A stretch of DNA of 64,000 nt. Origin: Methylibium rhizosphaerae. GTDB lineage: Bacteria > Pseudomonadota > Gammaproteobacteria > Burkholderiales > Burkholderiaceae_C. The notes below the pieces were generated by a model. It made no database searches, was not told the origin of the DNA, and worked only from the letters and a program-made list of their open reading frames with translations. Below are positions 29,101 through 41,100 of this stretch, one piece after another. The stretch spans positions 1 to 64,000 of the forward strand of contig NZ_SWAR01000008.1 in the NCBI RefSeq assembly GCF_006386545.1, in the 5' to 3' direction. Each line of letters opens with the position of its first letter. Position 1 is the first letter of the stretch. Position numbers and translations under genes: made by a program.

Positions 29101-32100
29101 CCCAAGCCTACGGTGCCACCCCCACCACGCCGGTGCGATCGGACGTTCCCTGGGCGTCGCTCGACGGTGCGACCAACACGAATGGTTGGAACCTCGCACC
29201 GGGCTATGCCTTCGACGTGGGAGCCGGCGGCTTTGTCGGCTTCAGTTTCAACGTCCAGACCTATCCCGGCTTGGCCGAATGGCTGGCCTACGACTTCGAG
29301 GGCCTGCGCAGCAAGCTCTATGCGATCCGCCCCGACTGGAAGGCGCAGGGCCTGCTCGACGGCGGGGTGGCCGATCTGGACAAGATCCAACGGGGTCTCA
29401 CGAGGAAGTTCCTGTCGCGCGACCCGGAGGAGCACGTCACCAAACTCGAGCGGCTGGCGATGGCGTTCCGATTCGATACGCTGGGGGCGGCCACGCCGCT
29501 GACGCGCGACGAGTTCATCGCCGACCAGACCGACCACGCGAAGAGGTTGAGAACGGCCATCCTTGCCGATGCCAGCGCTCCCAGCACCCTGGGGGTGCTG
29601 GCGGCAGACGAAGCGCAGTGGGTGCAAGGCTGGCTGGCGGCTCTCGAAGCCGCGGGCCTGCTGCGCCCGGCTGACGAAGCGCCGCCGATCCGGCTCGATG
29701 CCCAGGTCATGAGTCTCAACGCCACGCTGGCCACCGGCGTGCTGCTCAGCAAGGGCGGCGAGACCTACCGTACGCAAGCAGACCTGCTGGGCTTCTTTGC
29801 GAAGGTGCAGCAGTGGTACGGCGATACCGGGCGTTGGGCTGGCGACCCCGAAGCGAAAGTCGCGCCGGTCGACTACTACGAGATTCGCCAGACGGAGGAC
29901 GGTGGCTCGGTCTCGATCCCGGTGCCGGTGGCACCTGATCCGGCCGACTACGACCGCAACGCCACGCAAGACACGCACTTCATCAGCTTCGACGTCTTTG
30001 CAGGCGGGCTTGCCGAGCTCGAATACCTGCGCCACATCGGTGTGCTGGACGAGAAGTTCCGCCCGGTCGGCCCGCAGGCGCTCAACCTCACGCAGTACCT
30101 GCAGCAGGCGGCCCAACGCGACAGCAACACGCAAGCGACCGTGTCGATCCGCGGGCCGCAGTCGCTGCCCGCTGCCGATGGTGTTTCCTACGTGCCGGCC
30201 GACTATGCGCTGCCCTACACGGTCGAGCTCTCCAACCCCACGGAGCGTGCGGTCGGCGAGTTGCGCATCGTCACCGAACTCGATGCGGACGTCGATCCGC
30301 GCAGCCTGCGGCTGGGTGATCTGAAGATCGGCGACATCAACGTCCACATCCCCGGCGACCGGGCCGTCTTCCAGGGCGACTTCGATTTCACCGGCAACAA
30401 AGGCTACGTGTTGCGCGTGAGCGCAGGTGTCGACGCGCAGACCCGTGTGGCGACTTGGCTGCTCCAGGCCATCGACCCCGATACCGGCGAGGTACTGCAC
30501 GACGCGACCCGCGGCCTGTTGGCGCCCGATGCCAGCGGCCAGGCGGCTCGCGGGTTCGTGAGCTACACGGTGCGCGCATCCGACCTGGCGGCCACCGGTG
30601 TTGCCATTGGTGCGCAGGCGCGAGTCTTCTTCGATGACGCTCCGCCGCTCGACAGCGGCTCCGTGACCCATACGCTCGATGCCGCCGCGCCCACCACGGC
30701 GCTGCAGGTCCGCTCGGCCGGTGCCAACGCCAGCGGCGCCCCGACGTTCGACGTGAGCTGGAAGGCCACCGACGACGCCAGCGGTGTCAAGCACGTCACC
30801 GTGTACGTCTCCGAAAACGGCGGCGACTTCCGCATCTGGCTCAAGCAGGTAGCGGGCGACGCCGGCCAGGCGGTCTTCACGGGTGAGGCCGGCAAGAGCT
30901 ACGAATTCCTCGCGGTGGCGACCGACGCCGCCGGCAACCGCGAAGCGGCCGTCATTGCCAACGCCGTGCTGCCCGACGACGGCAGCCGCCAGGATGCGCA
31001 GCAGGCCCTGGGTTCCAACGAGCAGCTCACGGCCACAGCCGAGCTGCCCGCAGCTACAGCGGATCGCAGCTACGTAGCCAGCGATCTGTTCGCACAAGCC
31101 GCATTGCGTCTCCCGGGTTTTGTCGCGCCTGTGCAGGCCGGCGATCTGCAAAGCGTGCTGGCGCCCATGGGCGTGCGCAGCTTCGGCGACGGGTTTGCCG
31201 CCAGCGATGGCGACATCGGCGCACTGGCCATGGTCGAGTTGGCCGACGGCACCGTGCTGGCCAGCGCTGGCGCCTTGCGCAACGAAGTGTTCCGCTTCGC
31301 GAAGGAGGGTGGGCGCGCCGCGACACCGCTGTTCGTGCTGGACGCTCCGGTGCTCGACATGGCAGTCGATGCGCTCGGCCAGCTGTGGATCATGACCGGC
31401 AAGGAGCTGCTGCAAGTCGATGCAGGCAGCGGCGCGGTGATCGCCCGCTACATGGGCCCCGGCCAGGATCCGCTCACCCACGCCTTGGCCATCGACCCAG
31501 CGTCGGGCCTCATCTACGTGTCTTCCGGCAACGGCGTCGAAGTGTTCGATCCGCGGGCCACGGACACGACCGCTGCATGGAAGCACTTCTCCAATACGCG
31601 TGTGGGCGACCTCGCCTTCGGCCCTGACGCGCGCCTATGGGGCGTGCGGTGGACTGGCTCCGACGTCGCCTCCGCCCAGCCCGGCAGCACCACCGAGATC
31701 ATCAGCTTCCCGATGAACGGTCGGACGCAGGGCCGCGCCGAGGTGGAGTACCGCCTGGGCGGCGTGATCGACAGCATCGCCTTCGGCAAGAGCGGCACGC
31801 CCCTGGGCGGCCTGCTGCTGGCCTCCAGCAACTTGGCGCAACGCCCGGTGGTGCAGGGCGCAGGCAGCGTGCCGCACACGTCCGCCGTCTGGACGATCGA
31901 GCTGCAATCGCGGCGCGTTCTGCAACTCGCCAACGGCGGCACGCGCGGTGAAACCCTGGTGGCCACCCACGACGGCCGCATCCTCGTGGCGCAGACGCAG
32001 CACATCGACGAAATCGCCCTCATCAAGGCGCCCAACGTGCTGCAGGCCAGCGTGCAAGACGGCGCACTGCTGCCGCTGCCGCTCACGCAGATCTCGGTCA

Positions 32101-35100
32101 CCTTCGACCAGCTCATGTGGACAGGTGCGTCCGGGGCGGACGCGAGCGACCTCTCCAGCGTGCTCAACCCGGCCAACTACCGCTTCGTGGCCACGGGCGC
32201 CAACAGCAGCCTCGTGCTGCAGCCCGACAGCGTGCGCTGGGATGCCGGTTCGCGCAGCGCCATCTTGACGCTGCCCAACCTGGCGGCCGGCGGCTGGCGC
32301 CTCGAAGTGCTGCCGCAGATGCGCAGCGCGGCACAGGTGCGTCTGGCGCAGTCTTTCGTCACGGCGTTCACCACCGTCGCCGACCTCACGAATGTCGTGC
32401 GGCTGGACTTCACCAACACCCGTGCCGACCGCGCCACCGCCGAGGTGAGCTACGACGTCAGCATCACCAACATCGGCGTGGACGACCTGCGCGGCCCGCT
32501 GATGCTGCTGCTCGACCCGGGCCGCTATTTCGGCGCCGAAGTGGTGGGTGGTTCGCAAGGCAGCGGCAACCAGTCCGACCTGTGGATCGTCGATCTCACG
32601 GCAGGCCTGCAAGCCACCGGCGGACGCCTGGCCGTCGGTGCCACGCTGGCCGACCAGACCGTGAGCGTGCGGCCGGCCAGCCTTTTTGGCACGGCGCCCG
32701 GCTCCAGCTCGCTGGTCAAGTTCAACCTGGGCCATGGCATCTACGCGGTGCCGTTCGACAACACCCCGCCGAGCGTTCAAGTGGCGGATGCCCTTGCCGA
32801 GACCAACGCGCTGCCGGCCGCGACGGCTGGGCAACCGTGGACAGGCACCCTGCAGGCTCACGACAGCGATGGCGCACGCTTCTTCTGGCAGCTGGTGCAA
32901 GCACCGGTAGGCATGAGCATCACCGGCTCGGGTGACGTGCAAAGCGATGCCGACGGCTACCACAACACCGCCACGCTGAGCTGGACGCCGACAACCCGCG
33001 ACCTGGCTAACACCGAGATCCTCGTGCGGGTGATCGACAGCCGTGGCGGCGTGGCGCTGCGCCGCTTCACGATCGACGTAGCAGGCGGCAACCACGCGCC
33101 GGTGCTCGGTACCTCCGGCGACATCACGCTCACCGAGGGCGAAACGCTGACGCTCCCTCTCACCGCGGCCGATGCAGACGGCGAAACCGTGACCGTCTCC
33201 GTGCGCAACCTGCCGCCCGGTGCTCGATTCGACGCCGCCACCGGCCTGCTGACCTGGACGCCCAGCTACGACCAGGCCGGCGAATACCGCGACGTCACGG
33301 TCGTGGCCACCGACGGCAAAGCCACGGTGACCGAACGCTTCACGCTGCGCGTGGAGCAGGGCTATGCGAAGCCCGTGCTGGCCGAAGTGCCGCAGCAAAC
33401 CCTGCGAGAAGGTGAACGCTACGCACTGCAGTTGCCGGGCAGCATGCCGGGTGGCGAGCAGGGCAGGGCCCCTGCGGGTCCGTTCCAGCAGGCCGATGGC
33501 ACCACCATCACGCTCAGCTACAGCAGCCCCTGGCTGCCGGGCGGCGCCACGCTCAACACCGAGACCGGCTGGTTCGAATGGACCCCGGGCTATGCCCAGG
33601 CCGGCACGCTGAAGCTGCCGGTCACGCTGACGGCCACCTACACGCCGACCGACGGCAGCGAGCCCGTGACCACCAGCGTGACCCGCGAAGTGGTGCTGCA
33701 GGTGCTCAACGCCAACGGTGCGCCGGTATTCGACGCGGCCGAAACCTGGAACGTGCTCGAAGGCCAGCCGCTGCGCGTCAGCGTGTTCGCGTTCGACCCC
33801 GACAACCCTGGCTTTGAGCCCAAGGTGCGCCTGTCGCCCACCTCGCCCGCAGTGAGCGGCGAGGGTACGGCTGCCACCGTGACTTACCAGGTGGACGGCT
33901 TGCCGCCGGGCGCCAGCTTCGACGCCGAAACGCTCGAAATCGTCTGGACGCCCGGCTACGCACAGGCCGGTACCTACTACGTCACGGTAACGGCCACCGA
34001 CGAGGGCAACAGCACCGGCACGCCGCTTTCCAGCCAGGTCACGCTGCCCATCGTCGTAGCCAATGCCAACCGCGCGCCGCTCCTCGGCAATGTGAGCAAC
34101 GCGTTCGTCGATCGTGGTGCCGTGCTCGAGATTCCGGTCGGCGCGGGTGATGCCGACGGCAACCCGGTCACGCTCACGGTGTCGGGCCTGCCGCCCTTTG
34201 CCACCTACTCGCAAACCGCCACGGGCAGTACCGCGGCTGGTGTCATCCGCTTCGCGCCGGGTGCCGGCCACCGTGGCGACTACACCATCACCGTGGTCGC
34301 GCAAGACAACGGCGATGGCGACGTGAACCAGGTGCTGGCTGAAGCGCGCAGCTTCGTCGTCACCGTGCGCAGCGAAACCGAAGCGCCCGAGGTCACCGTG
34401 CCGCGGCAGTCCGTCGCGGTCATCGGCCAGCAAGTGCGCATTCCGATCTCGGTGCGAGACCTCGACCAGGACGCGCTCAGCTACGCGGCCCAGGGCCTGC
34501 CCGCCGGGGCGAGCATCGTCACCGAGCCGCAGTACGGCCGCGCCTACATCGTGTGGACGCCCACGGCCGCTCAGGCCGGCGTGCACGACGTGAGCCTGGA
34601 AGTCAGCGACAGCGGCCTGCCGCCGCAGGATGCAGGGATCATTCCCGACCCCGATGCGGTGCCCGTGCCCAACGTTACGGTGCGCGACCTGCGCATCGTC
34701 GTGCGCTCGGCCAACCTGGCGCCCGAACTCATTGCCGTGCAGGCCATGGGCGCTGAGATTGCCGGCGACCCGCTGGCCGGCGGGCTGACCACCGTGGTGG
34801 CCGACGAAGGCGTACCGCTCGCGCTGGAGCTTTCTGCGCGCGAACCCGACCTCGACTTCGTGAACTGGAGCATCGAAGGCGGCCTGCCCTCGGGCCTGAC
34901 GATCGAGCCTTCGTCGGGCACCGATGGCCAGTCGCGCCTCGTGCTGCGCTGGACGCCGGGGCTCTTTGCCGCGCAGTCCGACAACAGCAACGGCGCCACT
35001 CCGGGCCACTATCGCCTCGTCTTGAAGGCCGGTGACGGCCACTCGGCCGCCACGCGCGAAATCGAGTTCGTGGTGCGCAACGCCAACCAGGCGCCGCGCC

Positions 35101-38100
35101 TGCTGCCCATGCCGCTGCAACTGGTGCAAGAAGGCCAGACCCTGGCCTTCACGATGTTGGGGGTCGACGCCGACAACGATGCCGTGCGCCTGGCGCTGCT
35201 GCACGACGCCGACACACCGTCCGGCGTGAGCTTCGACCCGACGAGTGGCTACTTCGAATGGACCCCCAGCGCAGAGGTGGTGAACAACGCGCAAGCCAAC
35301 GACCGCGCGTTCACCTTCAACTTCTCGGCCACCGACGGCAGTGCCACCACGCTGCGCACCGTGCAGGTCCGCGTGTTCGACGTCAACCGCACGCCGCAGA
35401 TCAGCGCCGCCAGCCACGCGCTGCTGGTCGGCCAAAGCTTCAGCCTGCCGGTGGTGCGCGGTGCAACGGGCAGCGCAGGTGACATCCGCGTGAGTGACGC
35501 CGACGGCGCCGCGCAAACCCAAGCGTTGACTGTCTCCTTCAGCAACTTGCCCGAAGGCGCCAGCTACGACGCGCAAACGGGCCGCCTGCTGTGGACCCCC
35601 GGCCCCGGCCAGGTGGGCGACTTCGTTGTGCTGGCCCGCGTGAGCGACGGCCGCAACACCGCCACGCAAAGCTTCACGCTGCGCGTGGTGGCTGAAAACG
35701 AGGCCTACGCACCGAAGATCCTGATCAACACCACGCCCTCCACCCCGGTGCTGCCGGGGCAGGCGGTGCTGGCCACAGTGCGTGCCGAAGCGTTCAGCCC
35801 CATCGAGCGCATCGAGGTGCAGGTGCGCGGCAGCGCCATCGGTGCGAGCGACTGGCAAGCCGCCACGCTCGACAGCTCGGGCCGCCTGCGCATCAGCGCC
35901 ACGGCACCCGGACTGGTGGAAATGCGCGTCACTGCGACCGATGCGGACGGCTTTGCAGCGACCCGCACCCAAACCATCCGGGTGCGAGACCCGCAAGACA
36001 CCACCGCGCCGCAACTTGCCTGGGGGGGCGGCCTGGAAGGCAGCAGCGCAGAAAGCCTGCCTGTCACCGTAACCCGCGCCACTCAACTGCTGTCGCGCCT
36101 GGGCGAGCAGCAGCTGATGGGCTATCAGCTCGAGATCGCTCCTGCCAACGGCAGCGCCGCATGGCAGCCGCTGGCCCGGCAAGACTACGCCGCCGTGTCG
36201 GCCAACGGCAATGTGCTGCAAGGCCTGGCCACGCTCGACCCCGCCACGCTGGCCAACGGCGTCTACCAGCTGCGCCTGCGCGCGTGGGACCTGACCGGCC
36301 GCACCAGCGAAATCGCCGCCCGTGTCGTCATCGACTCGGCCGACAAGGCGCTCACGCAAGCCAGCGCCACCGACGCGGTGTTCCAACTGGGCAACCACAG
36401 CCTGGCGCTCACGCGCGTGCTGCCTGCAAACCCCGTTTCCGGCTCCAACGCCCAAATTGGGTCTTCAGGGGGCGATGTGCCCGGCTTCGGCAACTGGACC
36501 TTGCCGCTGCTGGACACCCAGCTCACGCACGACCAACCCAGCCTCACCGAGCTGGGCACTGCAGCGCCGTGGATGGAAGGCGCCCGCGTGTGGCTGCAAG
36601 TGCCTGCCAGCCTGTCGCCACCCCAGACGACACAGGCAGCGCAGTTGCACCTGAGCTTCACCCTCGGCACCGAAACCCAACCCCTGAGCACCTTGCCGGG
36701 TGCGCCGCTGGTGGCACGCCCCGTCTTCGCCAGCAGCAACGGTTGGACGCTGACCGCCCACAGCGGCGACGAAACCCAGCCCGTGGCATTGCAACGCCAG
36801 GGCCAGCGCCTGTTCGACCAGACCACCGGCCTGCCGTGGGTCCCGCAAGGCTATGTGCTCACCGGCCCGGACGGCACCCGCTACAACCTCGACGGCCAAG
36901 GCCGCACGCAACGCATCACGTTCGCCGACGGCCAGCAATGGCTGGTCAGCGACTCCGGCATCGCCCTGGTGGGCGCGGTCGACCCGCGCGAGCGCATCGA
37001 GATCGTGCGCAATGCGCAAGGCGCCATCGAAAGCATCGCCGGCGCGCTTACCTCGGGCGAGCCGCTGGCCATCGCCTACCGCTACGACGCGCAGGGCCGC
37101 CTGCAACTCGCGCGCAGCCTCTACAGCGCCGACGCCGGCGCCATGTACGGCTACCGCGCCGACGGCAGCCTGATCACCGACCCCGTGACCGCTCACCTGG
37201 GCGCCGCCGTCGGCTGGCTGGCCAACGCAGCCACCCCCACGCACTCCTGGAGCGGCACGCTCAGCGCCGGCACGCCGGTGACCCTGAGCTTCGTGGTGCG
37301 CGAGAGCGAGCTGGCCTCCACCATCAAGACGCCCGGGGCGAGTGGCGCGGTGATCGTGGCGCTGCAAACCACAGGCCAAGTACAGCTCAGCGCCGAAGGC
37401 GCCACCGTGCTCGGCCAAGCCACCAGCGGCGGGCGCACCGTCACGCTGCTGCGCGTCACCGAAGCCGGCCTCAAGTTGCTGCGCCTGCAAGGCGAGGGCG
37501 CCGCCACGGCACGCATCTCGCTGGCTGGCGACCTGGACCGCGACGGCGTGATCGACGGGCGCGACAGCGCGCTTTGGGAACAGGGTCTGGAGCAAGCCGC
37601 CGCGGCCGGCCAAAGCCTGGCCGACCTCAACGGCGACGGCAGCGTCAACGCCAGCGACCGCCAGGTGCTGTTTGCCAACTACGGCTGGCGCGCCAACCAG
37701 GCGCCAGTCGCCCAAACCCAGGCAGCCGGCCCCGCGCTGCGCACGCACACCGACCTGCAAGGCCGCCGCAGCCTCGACGCCATCGCGCGCGACCTGGAAG
37801 GTGACGTCGTGTTCTGGCGTGTGGTGGGCGCCACCCACGGCAGCGCCCGCATCGCCGGCGACGGCCAGACCCTGCTGTTCACGCCCGAAGCCGGCTATGC
37901 CGGCCAGGCCAGCGTGCGCCTGCAGGCCGACGACGGCTTCGCGCTGGGCGCGCCCATCGAGCTGAGCGTCAACGTCAGCGGCGCCAGGCTGCTGGCCATC
38001 CGCCTGCAGCCGCTGCCCAGCCTTAGCACCGGCCAGAACGTGCTGCTGCGCGCTGTGGCCGACTTCGAAGACGACACCAACGTTGACCTCGGCCTGGGCG

Positions 38101-41100
38101 GCGGCTACCTCACGGTGACGGCGCAGGACCTGGCGCCGCTGGGCTATGTGGGCGCCACCGCCATCGCCGTGGACGACACGCGCGACCTCATCCGCGCCAA
38201 CGCTGCTGGCGCGGCGCTGCTGAACGTCAGCCGCACCGACACCGACGGCCGTGTGGTGCGGGCGGTGGCTGCGTTGAACGTGGAAGCTGCGCCGCAACCG
38301 GCTTCCGAAGTGGTGCTGGATGAAGAAGGCAACCCCATCGACGAGGGTGAGGGCCACGACGACGAGTCGTTCATCGTGCAGCCCGACGTCTACCCGGGCA
38401 CGCTGGCGCTGGCGCCGGGCGGCACGCGGCAGCTGAAGGTGCAGCGCCTCGACGCGCTGCAAGGCCAGTCGCTGAACATCGCCGCGGCCGCCGCCGGCAC
38501 ACGCTACTTCAGCAGCGACGAGAGCATCGCCAGCGTGAGTGCCGACGGCCTGATCACCGCGCACCGCGAAGGGCGCGTCACCCTCAGCGTCGTCCACCTC
38601 GGCTCGCAGTGGCTGCCCACCTTCGACGCCGACGGCTACGTGGTCGGCCAGCAGCTGCTGGCGCAGGCCATCGGCCAAAGCGACATCACCCTGACGGTAC
38701 GGGCCGCGCAGACCACCGACGACAACGAGGCCACCGCCGCACCGCGGGCCGTTGCGGTGTCGAAGGCAGCGGGCGGCGTGGTGGCCGCGGACACCGGCGA
38801 AACCGTCATGATCGGCGCCGGCGCGTTGCAAGGCGACACCGCCGTCTCCATCCGCCGCATCGACGTGTCAGATCTGCAGGCGCAGCTCGGCGTGAGCGCA
38901 CCGGCGCCGGCTGTGTTGCAAACCCTCGGCGCCTTCAAGCTCGACATCGGCGCTCTAGCCTCGAACGTCCCGCTGCAACTGGCCATCCCGGTGCAAGCCG
39001 GCAGCCAGGTGCAAGCCGGCGACGAAGTGCTGTTCCTGCGCAAGGGCACGGTGCTCACCGCCGATGGCACCTACAAAGACACCTGGTGGGTGGTCGACAA
39101 CGGCTTCGTCGGCGCCGACGGCGTGGCACGCACCGCCAGCCCGCCGTACTACGGCCTCGACAGCAGCGGTGAATACCTCGTCTGCAACCGTCTGCCGGGC
39201 GTGATCAGCGGCTCGCTCGACCTGGCCATCGGCGCGGCCGAATGGCTCACCTTCGAAGGACTGGGCGGCCTGGGCATCACCTTCGGCGGCGGTATGAACG
39301 GGGTCAACCTCGCCTCCGACATCATCGCCGCCATCGCGAACATGGCCACCCTGGGCACCGCGGGCCGCTACCGCTTCGGCGTCCCGCAGTTCGCGCCCAT
39401 CGACCTGCCGCGCGTGCCGGCGGGCGACACCGCCACCGTCAGCACCACCGCGGCCCTGCCGGCGGTTCAAACGCCCCACGGCAACGTGGTGCCGCCCCAG
39501 CTCACCGCAGCGTCGGTGGATGAAACGACCGGGCGCCTCAAGCTCACGGTGGCCAGCGCACAGCCCGGAGCCTTCGTCGGCCAGATCGGCGTGAAGATGC
39601 TGTTCCCCGACGGGTCGCACCGCTACGTCAAGATCGTGTCGGGCGACTTCAGCGGCGAACTCGAGATCGACCCCAACACCCCCCCACTGCCTGACCCCAC
39701 CGACCCGAGCTTCACCGGCCCGCTGCAGCCCATCCCCCAAGGCAAGGAAATCGCCATCGGCAGCGTGCGCTGGCAACTGGTGCGGCTGATCCCCAGCAGC
39801 GTCGTGATGCCGTCGGGCAACCCGTCGAATGGCGAGCTGATCCCGTTTGCCGGCAACGTGCTGCAGATCAGTGCCAAGCCCCACATGGCCGCCGTGCTCA
39901 CGCGCAGTGGCATCGACTTCGTGCGCCAGCCGCAGCAGCAAGAAGGTGCCGAGCCAACGCTCAACCTGCTCGAGATGCTCGGCTCGCACAACAACTTCGA
40001 CAACTACCTCAGCGGCCGCAAGTCCCAGCCGATCGCGTTCTCGCAGGACCTGAGCCGCGTGTTCGTCGGCGGCAACGGCGTGATCTACGTGTTCGACATG
40101 CTCACGCTCAAGCAGCTGTCGAAGCTCGAGATCCCCAGCGGCAAGAGCATCGCCAGCCTGGCCACCGCCGGCAGCTGGCTGATCATCGGCGAAGGCCAGA
40201 GCTACGGCAGCGGCGCCAGCAACAACCGGCTGATGGTCATGGACGTCAGCCCCGGCAGCGCCCGCTACAACGAGGTGATCGCCACCCTCAGAGGCACCGG
40301 GGTCGAAGCCTCGCCGCTGGGCGTCTCGGGCATGACCGTCGGGCCCGATGGCTCGACGCTGGTGGTGGCCGTCCCGCAGTCGCAAGACCTGCAATACGCG
40401 AGAAGGCAGCCCGGCCACGTGGTGGTGATCGACCTCAAGACGCTGAACCTGCGCACCGGTGACGTCACCGTGGTGCAGGCCGAACTGCCCGCCGACTTCG
40501 GCGGCAAGGCGCCGTCCACCATCACGGCGACCTACGACGCCGATCGCTTCCTGGTGGCCAACGTCAAGGACTACGACAAGGGCCTGTCCACGCTGACGAT
40601 CACGCGCAACGGGCAAGGGCGCATCGCCAGCGCGCAGATGAACGCCATCCGCATGACGCAGCCCGGCGGGGCCCTTCGTGTGGACCGGCTGAACATCCAG
40701 CGCGCGCAAAGCGCGGTGCTGGTCAAACACGACGGCGTCGAATACGCCATCGTCGCCGACGACAACCACAACTACGAAGACGCGTACTGGCGCGCCATGT
40801 TCGAGGCGCCGATGTTCGTGCAGACCAGCCCGTTCGGGCCGCCCAGCGCATTCGGTGGCAGCGCCAGCGCCAAGAAGGTGGCGGTGGGCGGCAAGCTCGG
40901 TATCGTGAAAGACCCGTTCGGCCGCCAGGGCCAGCCCGAGTACCTGGGCGCCACGCTGCCGCTGGACGGCTACGGCATCACCAACCTGAGCCTGTCTGAA
41001 GACGGCCAGGTGTTGATCGGGCAGCTCAAGGGCGGTTACGGCACGATCGACCAGTTCCGGCAGAAGCCGCACCAGCACCACGCCTGGAACACCGGCATGC

